Origin: Glaciecola blandensis
GTDB taxonomy: Bacteria > Pseudomonadota > Gammaproteobacteria > Enterobacterales > Alteromonadaceae
Assembly (NCBI RefSeq): GCF_031846165.1
Contig: NZ_JAVRIE010000005.1
Coordinates: forward strand, 124,001-188,000
Length of the DNA: 64,000 bases
Reading direction: 5' to 3'
Shown here: positions 37,041 to 47,500 of the stretch, one piece after another
How positions within the stretch are numbered: position 1 is the stretch's first letter
Layout of the letters: each line of letters opens with the position of its first letter
Translations under genes and position numbers: made by a program
Notes under the pieces: generated by a model
What the model saw: only the letters and a program-made list of their open reading frames with translations
Database searches by the model: none
What the model was told of the DNA's origin: nothing

Positions 37041-37120
37041 TTGGTATTACCAAATATGGCATTATTGGTAATAATAAATGTTAATGCGTGGTTGACATAG
37101 TGTTGTCAGATTGGTTACAT
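37041..37120 (+). promoter_or_regulatory. Alginate-locus promoter/operator 2 (PL6-PL17-MFS-PL7 operon)
   Basis: A perfect palindrome TTGGTATTACCAA (37041-37053), then TTGGTAATAA (37065-37074), 15-bp spacer, GGTTGACA with -35 TTGACA (37092-37097), 17-bp spacer, -10 TTACAT (37115-37120). The palindrome resembles operators of FadR-subfamily GntR regulators such as UxuR/ExuR (TTGGTATACCAA in E. coli, from memory), fitting a uronate-responsive repressor. Confidence 0.72.
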
Positions 37121-37210
37121 TGGGCCATCGGTTTTTAATTTTGTTAACATTTTAATATCCCGAGCCAGTGACAGGTAAATTATGTATGACTATATACATA
37201 GTGCCAACCA

Positions 37211-37240
37211 GAGCCCTTTGCGCAACTTGGCATAGGGCTC
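37211..37240 (+). promoter_or_regulatory. Leader hairpin of the alginate lyase operon
   Basis: GAGCCCT / AGGGCTC arms with a 16-base loop that itself contains TTGCGCAA; it lies inside the predicted 5' UTR, 35 bp before the PL6 start and followed by TACTTATTTT. Possible attenuator or stabiliser. Confidence 0.45.
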
Positions 37241-37274
37241 TACTTATTTTAAAAATGGAATTAGGTAGTTTTTC

Positions 37275-39578
37275 ATGTTTGTAAAAAGTTGCTCCTCTAC
37301 GATCATATTTGCCATCACTTCGCTGTTTTTTTTAACAGCCTGTGAGCCAGCTTCTCAATCACAGAAAACAGATAGTGCAGAAAAAGCTGCGTTGTCGGTT
37401 GATGGCAGGCTTATTCGCACTCAACAAGAATACGTAGACGCATTATCAACTATAAAGGCAGGCGATACTCTCGTGCTTGCCGATGGTGTTTGGAATGACT
37501 TTGAAATACTACTGAAAGGCGAAGGAAGCGAAGAGCAACCTATTACGCTGAAGGCCCAAACCAAAGGTAAAGTGATTTTATCCGGCCTGTCTAACTTGCG
37601 CCTAGCAGGTGAATATTTACATGTGGAAGGCTTGGTATTTAAAAATGGCTACAGCCCAACAGGTGAAGTCATTTCTTTTAGTGAAGATGCAGATACCTTA
37701 GCTTATCATTCACGCGTAACGGAAGTTGTTATAGATGGTTTTAGCAATCCGGACAAATTCAATGCGGACAAATGGGTCGTGCTCTACGGCAAGCATAATC
37801 GTTTCGACCACAATCATCTAGTCGGTAAAAGTAATGCCGGCGTCACAATGGCAGTGAGATTAAACTCTGAAGACAGCCAAGAAAATTATCACCGCATTGA
37901 CCATAACTATTTCGGTCCACGACCTATTCTTGGTTCCAATGGCGGCGAAACGTTGCGTGTTGGCACGAGTAAATACTCACTCAGTAACTCTTTTACAGTA
38001 GTGGAAAATAATTACTTTGATCGTTGTAATGGTGAAGTTGAGATCATTTCCAACAAGTCTGGTCAGAACAAGTTTTTGAATAATGTGTTCTTCGAAAGTC
38101 GCGGTACCTTAACTTTACGCCATGGTAACGGTAACCTAGTTGAAGGGAATGTGTTCTTCGGAAACGGCAAAGATCATACTGGCGGTATTCGAGTGATCAA
38201 TGCGGACCAAACTATTCGCAACAACTATATGGAAGGCTTGACTGGCATTCGTTTCGGTGGCGGCTTTACCATTTTGAATGGCGTACCTAATTCTAAAATA
38301 AACCGCTACCACCAAGTAAAAAATACAAAAATTGAAAACAACACAATAGTTAATGTCGATAATATCAACCTTGCTGCGGGAAGCGACGCAGAGCGCACAG
38401 CGGTTCCAATCAACAGTAGCTTTTCAAATAACTTAGTTATCAATAGCAACGGTCAGAATCCGTTTAAAATATTCGATGATGTCTCAGGTATTACCTTTGC
38501 TGGCAATATTGCGAATCAAGCGCCACAAGAAGAAATTGCCCAAGGGTTTAATTTACAAGAAAGTGATTTGGTGAGAGGCGATAATGGCCTACTTCAAAGC
38601 CAGACAGCCCAAGCTGCTGAAGTCGGTGCTCCGGCGAGCTTAAACCCGATCTCCAGAGATGACACTGGTGTTGCTTGGTACCCTAAGTCTGGTGACGCAG
38701 TGGCATTTGACTCAGGTGAAGTGGTGAATGTTGAAAGTGCTTCAGAGTTAATGCAAAAAATTGCAACAGTAGCACCTGGCTCAATAATTACTTTGGCGCC
38801 AGGTGACTATGATATAAACAAGCAACTCCAAGTTAAAACAACGCTCACAATTAAAGCTGAAACGCCAAGAACAGTCACTTTATACCCTATGCGTTCACTT
38901 ACTTTTGAAATTGAAGATGGTGGCAGCTTGAAGCTTGATGGACTGAATATCTCAGGCGTAAAGTCACCAGACAATGCAGGTAATGTGTTAATTAGAAATA
39001 CGAAGTTACCTACTTTATTCAACTATCAACTGCATATACACAATACGCAGATTACTGATTTAAATGTAAATCACTCAGCACACGTTTTCGATGCAGGTTA
39101 TCGCAGTATGGCTGATCACATTCTAATCACTGAAAGTGTGTTCGAAAACATTACAGGCGACATTTTGCGTCTTGATAAAGAGCAAGACGACTTAGGTATT
39201 TACAATGCCGAATATGTGACAATTAAAGACTCTAGCTTTTCCAATATCGAGGGTGCCGTTGCAAAAATTTACCGAGGTGGCACAGACGAAAGTACCTTTG
39301 GTCCTCATTTTAGAATGAGCAATAGCAAAGTACAAAAAGTGGGTGGTGGTAAGCGTAACAAAACAGGTTCATCTATCTTTTTGTTGGGCGTGCAGCAAAC
39401 GCGTTTAGCCGAGAATACTTTTTCAGTTGCTAAAGTCGTAACTATTGATCACACAGTAGGCGAGCCTAGAACACAGATAGTAACGAATACATTTACCAAT
39501 ACACCAATGCCTGTAGTAACAGAGACCTTTGCAAAAGGCCCATCTACCGCCATCGTTGTAGGAAATATTGCAAAATGA
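37275..39578 (+). CDS. PL6 alginate lyase lipoprotein, two beta-helix domains
   Basis: 767-residue alginate lyase of family PL6 (chondroitinase B-like beta-helix). Signal peptide with lipobox LTAC (Cys about 23), so membrane-anchored. The catalytic N-terminal beta-helix has the family Lys in EIISNKSGQNKF (about 260) and Arg in LTLRHGNGN (about 282), plus NGGETLRVG. A second beta-helix domain (about 480-767) begins with a cap-like stretch SASELMQKIATVAPGSIITL similar to the N-terminal QEYVDALSTIKAGDTLVL, as in two-domain PL6 enzymes. First gene of the operon; its stop overlaps the PL17 start (ATGA). Confidence 0.95.
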   Translation: MFVKSCSSTIIFAITSLFFLTACEPASQSQKTDSAEKAALSVDGRLIRTQQEYVDALSTIKAGDTLVLADGVWNDFEILLKGEGSEEQPITLKAQTKGKVILSGLSNLRLAGEYLHVEGLVFKNGYSPTGEVISFSEDADTLAYHSRVTEVVIDGFSNPDKFNADKWVVLYGKHNRFDHNHLVGKSNAGVTMAVRLNSEDSQENYHRIDHNYFGPRPILGSNGGETLRVGTSKYSLSNSFTVVENNYFDRCNGEVEIISNKSGQNKFLNNVFFESRGTLTLRHGNGNLVEGNVFFGNGKDHTGGIRVINADQTIRNNYMEGLTGIRFGGGFTILNGVPNSKINRYHQVKNTKIENNTIVNVDNINLAAGSDAERTAVPINSSFSNNLVINSNGQNPFKIFDDVSGITFAGNIANQAPQEEIAQGFNLQESDLVRGDNGLLQSQTAQAAEVGAPASLNPISRDDTGVAWYPKSGDAVAFDSGEVVNVESASELMQKIATVAPGSIITLAPGDYDINKQLQVKTTLTIKAETPRTVTLYPMRSLTFEIEDGGSLKLDGLNISGVKSPDNAGNVLIRNTKLPTLFNYQLHIHNTQITDLNVNHSAHVFDAGYRSMADHILITESVFENITGDILRLDKEQDDLGIYNAEYVTIKDSSFSNIEGAVAKIYRGGTDESTFGPHFRMSNSKVQKVGGGKRNKTGSSIFLLGVQQTRLAENTFSVAKVVTIDHTVGEPRTQIVTNTFTNTPMPVVTETFAKGPSTAIVVGNIAK

Positions 39579-41767
39579 AACTAGCTAACACACTACTTTC
39601 TGTTTTTTTGCTTTCTAGTTTTGCTTGCTCTGCTCAGCACCTACTTGAAACACCTGAGCAAATTGAAGCGATGCAAATGGCTGCAAAATCGGATGGCAGT
39701 TTTGCTGATGAATTTGAAGCGCGCAAAGCCAAAATAGACTTGGCATTGACTCAAAAATTGAATGTACCTTTACCTGCTGATGCGGGCGGTGGATATACAC
39801 ACGAAGTTCACAAAAGAAATTATGCAACTATGCGCGATGCTGGTCGTTTGTATTTGATAACGAATGAGCAAAAGTATGCGAACTTAGTACGAGACATGTT
39901 GTTCGAATATGCTGAGATGTATCCAACGCTACCATTGCATCCACAGCAAAAAGAACAGTCGCCGGGTAAGTTGTTTTGGCAAAGCCTAAATGAAGCCGTT
40001 TGGTTGGTATATACCATTCAAGGCTACGATGCAGTGAAAGACGCATTGACCACTGAAGAACGCAACACCATCGAGAATGGCGTGTTTATCCCAATGGTAA
40101 GATATTTATCAGAAGAGTCCCCGCAAACTTTCGACAAGATCCATAATCATGGCACTTGGGCCGTGGCAGGCGTTGGCATGGCGGGTTATGTTCTGGATAA
40201 ACCAGAGTGGGTTGAGAAGTCATTATATGGCCTCGATAAGTCTGGTAAAGGTGGCTTTATGCGCCAACTTGACGAACTCTTCTCACCTCAAGGTTACTAT
40301 AATGAGGGGCCTTATTATCAGCGTTATGCATTAATGCCTTTTGTGTTATTTGCCAAAGCTATTGATGTCAACGAACCCGAACGCAAGATATTCGAGTATC
40401 GCGATGAGGTATTATTAAAAGCGATTACGACCACTATAGAACTTAGCTACAACGGTCTTTTCTTTGGTATCAACGATGCGATAAAAGATAAAGGCATCGA
40501 TACCTTAGAGCTTGTACACGGTGTCACTATTGCCTACAACAAGACTGCAGAGAAAGGTTTGCTCAGTATTGCTAAAAAGCAAAATCAAGTACTTCTAACC
40601 GGTGATGGGCTTGCGGTAGCAAATGCTATCGATGATGGTTTAGAGGTAGTCTATCCGTTTGATTCAAAGGTCTTCGGTGATGGTATTTCTGGCAAAGAAG
40701 GTGCCTTGGTTGTGTTGCGAGAGAATCAAGATACGGCCCATCAAACATTGGTTTTTAAAGCGACATCACAAGGCCTGGGTCATGGTCATTTTGACAAGCT
40801 TCATTGGATTTTTTATAACCAAGGTGAAGAGGTTGTTTATGACTATGGCGCCGCACGTTTCCTCAATGTTGAAGCTAAATACGGTGGTCACTATTTACCT
40901 GAAAACAATGCTTACGCAAAACAGACTATCGCTCACAATACCTTAGTGGTTGATGAAATTAGTCATTTCAATGGCAAAACTTCTGTGGGTAATCAATATC
41001 ACCCTGATGTGTTATTCACTGAGTTTGATGAAGAGTTACAGATATCTTCAGCGCGTATGGAAAACGCATATGACAATTTGGCGTTTACGCGCACTCAAGC
41101 ATTGGTTAACAGCAAAGAAGGCTTTGTTTTTCTCATCGATATATTGGATGTTGAAGCTGAAGGCGAACATCAACTCGATGTGCCTGTGCACTTTAACGGA
41201 CAATTTATTGACAGTAACGTCGGCTTACAGGGCCAAACTCAGAGCCAAAGCGCTTTAGGTAGTAATAACGGATATCAGTACCTATGGTTGCAAGCCAAAG
41301 GCGAAGTTGAGCAGGACTTAGCCAGAGTGACTTGGCTGAAAGATAATACGTTCTATACCCACACTACTGTTGCAAAGAAACAAAATAATCGTAAACCACA
41401 AGAGTTATTGATGGTGCGTATTGGAGCAAACGATCCGAACTTTAACTTGATCGCCAAGCAAGCCTTAATCAACCGTATACATAGCAGCGGAAATCATCAG
41501 TTTTTGAGTATGCTTGAAGTGCATGGTGAATATAACGGTAGTCGAGAATTCACTATCAATAGTAAGAGTCAGCTACAGAGCTTAGAAAATATCAGTCACC
41601 TTTCAAGCAATAAAACAGTGACCTTAGTGAAAGCTACTTTTGCACCAGAACTGAGTTTTGTACTAGCAATTGCTAGCAGCGCGAGTGATGAAAATACCGA
41701 AACTGAATTTAGTGTCGAAGGGAAAGAATATGAAATGAAGGGCAATGCCCATTTGTTTCGCTTATAG
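39575..41767 (+). CDS. PL17 oligoalginate lyase
   Basis: 730-residue exolytic lyase that releases unsaturated monomer from alginate oligomers. Signal peptide of about 20 residues (FACSAQ; whether the Cys is lipidated is unclear). N-terminal alpha/alpha-toroid with IHNHGTWAVAG (His, about 190) and GYYNEGPYYQRYAL (Tyr, about 241-254), matching the catalytic His/Tyr regions of PL17; the C-terminal heparinase II/III-type beta-sandwich has GHGHFDKLHWIFY (about 405) and AHNTLVVDE. Overlaps PL6 by 4 bp (translational coupling) and is followed by the transporter. Confidence 0.95.
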   Translation: MKLANTLLSVFLLSSFACSAQHLLETPEQIEAMQMAAKSDGSFADEFEARKAKIDLALTQKLNVPLPADAGGGYTHEVHKRNYATMRDAGRLYLITNEQKYANLVRDMLFEYAEMYPTLPLHPQQKEQSPGKLFWQSLNEAVWLVYTIQGYDAVKDALTTEERNTIENGVFIPMVRYLSEESPQTFDKIHNHGTWAVAGVGMAGYVLDKPEWVEKSLYGLDKSGKGGFMRQLDELFSPQGYYNEGPYYQRYALMPFVLFAKAIDVNEPERKIFEYRDEVLLKAITTTIELSYNGLFFGINDAIKDKGIDTLELVHGVTIAYNKTAEKGLLSIAKKQNQVLLTGDGLAVANAIDDGLEVVYPFDSKVFGDGISGKEGALVVLRENQDTAHQTLVFKATSQGLGHGHFDKLHWIFYNQGEEVVYDYGAARFLNVEAKYGGHYLPENNAYAKQTIAHNTLVVDEISHFNGKTSVGNQYHPDVLFTEFDEELQISSARMENAYDNLAFTRTQALVNSKEGFVFLIDILDVEAEGEHQLDVPVHFNGQFIDSNVGLQGQTQSQSALGSNNGYQYLWLQAKGEVEQDLARVTWLKDNTFYTHTTVAKKQNNRKPQELLMVRIGANDPNFNLIAKQALINRIHSSGNHQFLSMLEVHGEYNGSREFTINSKSQLQSLENISHLSSNKTVTLVKATFAPELSFVLAIASSASDENTETEFSVEGKEYEMKGNAHLFRL

Positions 41768-41856
41768 GTTTGATGGTTGATAAAACTAACTACCTACAGA
41801 CAGTATAAACGACAGATAAAAATTATAATTAGTAGTAAAAAGCATAGGAATAAAAT

Positions 41857-43176
41857 ATGAAAAACTTGAGGTGGTGGGTAATTGCGCTTATCGCACTTGC
41901 TACGGTCATTAACTACATCGACCGACAAACGCTGAGTGTTTTGTGGCCATTTATGGGTAAGGAAATTTACCCAGACAAAACCGATGCCGAGTTAAAAGAA
42001 GTGTACGGCATCATTAGTATTGTTTTTCTTTTCTCTTATGCCTTTGGTCAAGCGATCTTCGGTAAAATATTTGATTGGATTGGTACACGATTAGGCTTTG
42101 TTTTGTCTATTGGTATTTGGTCTATTGCCACCATACTGCACGCGTTTGCACAAGGTATACTTACCTTCAGTATTTTCCGAGCAATTCTTGGTATTTCAGA
42201 AGCGGGTAACTGGCCTGGTGCGGCGAAAGCTAATGCAGAATGGTTCCCGACGAGAGAGCGTGCGCTAGCTCAAGGTATCTTTAACTCGGGTGCTGCGGTT
42301 GGTGGACTAATTTCAGTACCATTGATTGCTTATCTTGCACTGTTCTTCAACTGGCAAGTCATTTTTATTCTTGTTGGTGCAATTGGTTTACTGTGGTTAA
42401 TCCCATGGTTAATCGTGGTGAAGTCTCCACCTGGTGATCACCCTTGGATTACCGAAGAAGAAAGACAATACATTCTGACGGGTCAGAAAAATGAAGTGAA
42501 AAGTGAAGCCGAAAATGCAGTGGAATACACACCTTCTACCGGCCAACTTTTATCCCACAAGCAAAGCTGGGGTGTCATTATCGCAACAGCGGCAATTGAT
42601 CCTATTTGGTGGTTGTTCATCGTTTGGATCCCAACTTATCTTGTTGAAGTTTATCAAATGGATGTAAAGGGCTTAGCTATTTACGGCTGGGTACCTTATC
42701 TAGGAGCAATGTTTGGTGCTTGGTTCGGCGGATTGTTAGCGCAAAACCGATTGAAGGCAGGTTGGTCAGTGAACAAGACTCGAAAAGTCGTTATCTCGTT
42801 AGGTTGTATGATAATGCTACCCGCCTTGTTGATGTTATCAAATCCAGGTGGCGAAGTGGCTGCGGTTCTTATCATGGCAACCATATTGTTCGGCTTCCAA
42901 ACGTCGATAGGTAATGTTCAAACACTACCAAGTGACTTATTTGGTGGAAAAACAGTAGGGAGCTTAGCTGGTTTTGCTGGTATGGCGGCCAAGCTTGCTG
43001 CAGCGGCGTTAACTTATTCTGTCCCGTTTCTAACAGCAGATGGAAACTACACCATCGTATTTGGTATCGGTGCTGGGCTGGCGCTCATCGCGATGCTTAG
43101 CGTATTGTTGTTGTGTCCGAAAGTTGAACCTGTAAAGCCGCACGGTGAAAATACAGGTTCTGCACAGGAATCATAA
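41857..43176 (+). CDS. MFS transporter, hexuronate (ExuT/ACS-like) family
   Basis: 439 residues, twelve helices. The N-terminus RWWVIALIALATVINYIDRQTLSVLWPF and GRWFP-like NAEWFPTRERALAQGIFNSG are typical of the anion:cation symporter family that includes hexuronate and galactonate carriers. Within the alginate operon it most likely carries DEHU or short unsaturated oligouronates across the inner membrane. AGGA precedes the ATG; the PL7 gene begins 3 bp after its stop. Confidence 0.92.
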   Translation: MKNLRWWVIALIALATVINYIDRQTLSVLWPFMGKEIYPDKTDAELKEVYGIISIVFLFSYAFGQAIFGKIFDWIGTRLGFVLSIGIWSIATILHAFAQGILTFSIFRAILGISEAGNWPGAAKANAEWFPTRERALAQGIFNSGAAVGGLISVPLIAYLALFFNWQVIFILVGAIGLLWLIPWLIVVKSPPGDHPWITEEERQYILTGQKNEVKSEAENAVEYTPSTGQLLSHKQSWGVIIATAAIDPIWWLFIVWIPTYLVEVYQMDVKGLAIYGWVPYLGAMFGAWFGGLLAQNRLKAGWSVNKTRKVVISLGCMIMLPALLMLSNPGGEVAAVLIMATILFGFQTSIGNVQTLPSDLFGGKTVGSLAGFAGMAAKLAAAALTYSVPFLTADGNYTIVFGIGAGLALIAMLSVLLLCPKVEPVKPHGENTGSAQES

Positions 43177-43179
43177 CTT

Positions 43180-44223
43180 ATGAAGGCTTTGAACATATCA
43201 TCGTTGATGTCTGGTTTTTATCCGAAACGTAACCAGGGTAGTCTTATGACTGCCCTAGCAATGACCTTTAGTTGTTTGGTTTTTACATCGAGTGCTCAAG
43301 CGTCTGATAAAGATGTTCAGATCCCTGAGTCTCACACTAGCCTTGCGCAAGGCGTGTTATTGGGTGATTTTACTAAACTCGACCCAAGTAAAAAACCAGG
43401 TGAAAACTTTGACTTGCTAGATTGGTCATTGACTCTGCCAACAGACATCAACAAAGACAAAAAAGCGGACACGATATATGAGAACCCTCTCAATGAAGGT
43501 TTCGAACTGAAGCCATTTTTCTACACTGCAGATGATGGTGGTTTAGTGTTCGCGTGTCCAAATGTCGGTGCGCAAACGTCCAAGAATACCAAGTATGCGA
43601 GAACGGAATTGCGCGAAATGTTGCGTCGTGGAAACACACGCATTAAAACCCGTGGGATTACTGAAAATAACTGGGTTTTTGGTGGTGCACATGGTGCTAT
43701 GAAGCGCAAAGCTGGCGGCATTGAAGGTAGCTTAGAAGGCACTCTGGCTGTGAATAGAGTATCGACTACGGGTGATGAAAAAATGGTTGGTCGCGTTATC
43801 GTAGGCCAAATACACGCAACGGATGACGAACCTATTCGACTGTATTACCGGAAGCTACCTGGCAATACGAAGGGGACTATTTATTTTGCGCATGAGATCA
43901 ATGGTGGCGACGATATTTGGATAAATATGATTGGCACGCGTTCTCATACTCTCGATAATCCTGAAGATGGTATCGCCTTGAATGAAAAATTTTCCTATAA
44001 GATAACGGTAGAGAATGAGATCCTCTTTGTTACCTTAATCAGGGAAGGTAAACCAAATATTACTAAGTACTATGACATGAAAGACAGCGGTTATAGCGCT
44101 GGTAACCAATACATGTATTTTAAAGCCGGTGTGTATAACCAAAATAATGGTGGTGCAGAAGGTGATTACGTGCAGGCAACTTTCTACCACATTCAAAATC
44201 AGCATAAAGGCTATAAATTCTGA
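43180..44223 (+). CDS. PL7 alginate lyase
   Basis: 347-residue endolytic alginate lyase with the PL7 jelly-roll motifs in order: RTELREMLRRG (about 141), GQIHA (about 209, Gln-Ile-His active site) and YFKAGVYNQNNGG (about 313, with the catalytic Tyr). A signal peptide is present; a start at ATG 43246 gives a compact one (cleavage SSAQA/SD), whereas the ATG at 43180, three bases after the MFS stop, gives a long N-region. Secreted to cut polymeric alginate. Last gene of the PL6-PL17-MFS-PL7 unit, followed by a terminator. Confidence 0.95.
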   Translation: MKALNISSLMSGFYPKRNQGSLMTALAMTFSCLVFTSSAQASDKDVQIPESHTSLAQGVLLGDFTKLDPSKKPGENFDLLDWSLTLPTDINKDKKADTIYENPLNEGFELKPFFYTADDGGLVFACPNVGAQTSKNTKYARTELREMLRRGNTRIKTRGITENNWVFGGAHGAMKRKAGGIEGSLEGTLAVNRVSTTGDEKMVGRVIVGQIHATDDEPIRLYYRKLPGNTKGTIYFAHEINGGDDIWINMIGTRSHTLDNPEDGIALNEKFSYKITVENEILFVTLIREGKPNITKYYDMKDSGYSAGNQYMYFKAGVYNQNNGGAEGDYVQATFYHIQNQHKGYKF

Positions 44224-44295
44224 GGTCATTTACGGTCTCAATAAGATTTTATTCTAAGTTTATTGTCTGACCAATTTTGTCAAGGCTCCCAAATA

Positions 44296-44335
44296 AAACC
44301 CGTCATCTGCAGCAATGCAATGGCGGTTTTTTTTT
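44296..44335 (+). terminator. Terminator of the alginate lyase operon
   Basis: Stem around AAACCcGTCAT / ATGGCGGTTT (one bulged C, one G-T pair) with a T-run of nine, about 75 bp after the PL7 stop. Confidence 0.85.
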
Positions 44336-44363
44336 GTGTTTACAAATGATTTGGTTTTTATTT

Positions 44364-44431
44364 TTGGTAAGCCGTATTGGTAATAAAATTGTTAACAATT
44401 GGTTGATATATTGGTTTTGATTAAGTATATT
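44364..44431 (+). promoter_or_regulatory. Alginate-locus promoter/operator 3 (TonB receptor)
   Basis: Two direct copies of TTGGTAA (44364-44370 and 44377-44383, the second as TTGGTAATAA), 14-bp spacer, GGTTGATA with -35 TTGATA (44403-44408), 17-bp spacer, -10 TATATT (44426-44431). Eighty bp leader to the receptor ATG. Same design as the other two promoters. Confidence 0.75.
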
Positions 44432-44510
44432 GGTGCTAACAAATGCGTAACATAAACATAACAAGCGATTCGCAATCAAATGCTCGCACAAAAACAACGG
44501 AGAACTCGAT

Positions 44511-47500
44511 ATGTCGTTGATATCAGGGAAACATAAAAACTCACTCAATCAGGAAGAGCAATTTACGCTGTCACCTGTTGCAAAATGGGTCAAGCTTGCA
44601 GTCATTGCTTCAGTAGCTAGCTCATTTGCCTTCGCCGCTACTGCACAAGAAACGCAAACCGAAAGTGAAGAAAGTGCAGAAAATGTAATTGAAGTGATTG
44701 ATGTTGTAGGAACCCGCAAAACGATACAAGACCAAATAGCCATAAAGCGTGAAGCAACCACCGTCGTTGATGGTTTATCTGCAGAAGATATTGGTGATTT
44801 ACCCGCTCTTTCAATCGGTGAAGCCTTAGAGTCAATTACTGGCGCTGCATCACACCGTGAGAATGGTGGTGCGACAGAGATTACAATTCGTGGTTTAGGT
44901 CCCTTTCTAAGTGCCACTCATATCAATGGGCGTGAAGCGACTAACGGTAGTGGTGACCGCTCTGTTAACTTCTCTCAGTTTCCTTCGGAGCTAATGAAAA
45001 AAGTTGCGATTTACAAAACGCAAGACGCCTCTATGATTGAAGGTGGTGTAGCGGGTGTAATTACACTAGAAACGCTAAAGCCACTCGACTTTGGAAAACA
45101 ACGTTTCCAAAGTGAAGTAAAGTTAAACTACAACCCTGATCAAACAAATGTAGAAAATTCACTCCAAGGCGATCTGGGTTATCGCGGCACTCTCAGTTAT
45201 GTAGATCAGTTTGAATTTAGTAATGGTCAAGCATTAGGCGTTACAGTGGGTTGGCAACGACAAGACATCAGCCAACCAGAAGCTGAATATCGTAGCTCTA
45301 GCCCGACGGGTTCTTCGTTATGGGCGTGTCTCAACGACCCGACAAACACGAATGAAGGTTTTTTCCGTTCATCTGCAGGAGATTGTGAAGATCAGGTTAA
45401 CGGTAGTAACAACCAAGGTTATGAAACAGATATCGATCCAGCAACAGGTCGCGCTGAAAGCTCAGGTACCGGCTATGCGTGGACTGGCTCTAGTCGAAGC
45501 TTCCGTCAAAACGAAACCTCTGATGAAAGAGATGCATTGTTTATTGGGCTTCAATTCCGTCCTTCAGACGCGTGGGATATCAATTTCGACGCACAATTAT
45601 CCGACCGAGTACAAGCAGAAGCTCGTCATGATTTACTCTTTTTACAGAAACGTGTGACGCCAGGTGTAACAGGCCAAAACCTTGTTACAAACAGTGTAGG
45701 TGGCATTTTACATTGGGAAGGTGAAGAGCGCTTTGAGTCTGCAGGAGAGCAGTTCTCTCGTGAAGAAAACTATCAAGGTTACGGTTTAAACATTCAGCAC
45801 TTCGTTACTGATGACCTTAGCATCAGCGCCGATTTTGGTTACTCACAAACTAAGCGAGAAGAACTACAAATCTCTAACCGTGGCAGAACCGCATTCCGTC
45901 CATTCTTCTCTTGGGATTTAGGCGAATATATTCCTCACTTAACGGTGAGTGACTTTGATGTTACAGATATCTCAAACTTTACGGATAGTTTACGTACTCG
46001 TATCGACCGTGAAAACGTAAGAGATAATGAAGTTGTTTCTGCGCGGATTGATTTTGACTACTCTCTAAACGGTGAACATTTTACTAGCATCCAAGGTGGC
46101 GTGCGCAGATCTGAATTGACCTTTGTTCAATTTGGTGGAACGAATGGTAACGGGTCAAGAAATCAGTTTACATTAAATGAAGCCAACACAGCCGCGATAG
46201 ACATTCTCGAAGGGTGCCAGATTGATTTCCCTGAGTCAGACTATTTATCGAGTATTTCTGATGGCGACATCATTACCAATGTTGACAGTGATGGCAACGT
46301 AATTGCGAGTGGCACAGGTTCTTCGTGGGCTACTTACAACAATGTTTGTTTCTCACAAGCCGTTGTTGCTTCACAAGGTGGCGAATTTGCTTACCCTGAA
46401 GTTGAATACGCAAACGCCGGTACAATTGATGTGACAGAAGAAACCACTGCTGCATATGTCATGGCTAATTACGATACTGAGATGTTTGGTAAATTCATTC
46501 GCGGTAACTTTGGTGTGCGCGTGGTGAACACCGACGTGACTTCTATCGGTTTTAGACAAGGTTTTGATGTAGAAACAAGTGAGCTGGGTGTACTGACACT
46601 CGTCACTAATGATTCAATAGAGCGCATTGTGGGTGGCGGTGACTACACAGAGGTGCTTCCGAGCTTTAACTTAGTTGTAGATTATAGCGAAGATATTCTG
46701 TTAAGAGCGGGTATTTACCGTGGTATGTCTCGTGCTGACCCAGCGGATCTTGGCTTTAGCCGTACTTTCCAAACTGATGACGAAGTAGCGCCTGTCACCA
46801 TTTCTGATTTGTTAACGGGTGTTAATGGTTCTGGTAACCCAGACACGCAACCATTGATGTCTTGGAACTACGATGTGGCATTTGAATGGTACCCAAATGA
46901 AGATTCCATCTTCGCGGTTAGCGTATATTACAAGCAGTTTAATGGTGGTTTCCAACAACAAACAGTATTAGAGAACTTCAACGTAGAAGGTGTTGATGTT
47001 GCCTTGCCAATCACTAACTCAGTGACCACTGACAATGAAAGTGACCTCTTAGGTTTAGAAGCGTCAATAGCATATCGTTGGGACAGTGGTATTGGTGTGA
47101 AGTTTGGCTATAACTACGCTGACACAGACTTTGAGTTTGAAGACAGTAATTATGGCGACACATTCATTACTGATCTAGATGGCGTTACAACACAGCTGAC
47201 TGAAGGGATCATTCCTCCTGGTGCGGTACCTGGTTTCTCTGAGCATGTATTCAGTGGCCAGCTTTACTATCAAGTGGGTGACTTCGATACGGCACTTATC
47301 TACAAATATCGTAGTGAGTACTTCCAGCCCTACACAAGTAACGGAACAAGATTACGTTTTGTTGATGAAGTGGGCGTTTGGGAGGCGAGAGCTTCTTACA
47401 AAATCAGCAAAAACATTCGTGTGAAAGTTGAAGCAATTAACTTGTTCAGTGAGCCGAAATCACAAGATTTCTATGTTCAGGGTAATTTAGGTGAAGTTAA

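Larger units (their letters stand above)
36875..37274. other. 400-bp regulatory intergenic region before the alginate lyase operon
   Basis: No gene. It contains a terminator (36962-36990), a TTGGTATTACCAA palindrome and TTGGTAATAA element with promoter (37041-37120), and a leader hairpin (37211-37240); each is listed separately. Confidence 0.8.

Noticed and set aside
44549..44917. Reverse open frame of 122 codons under the TonB receptor
   Set aside because: Antisense shadow of the receptor signal and plug region.
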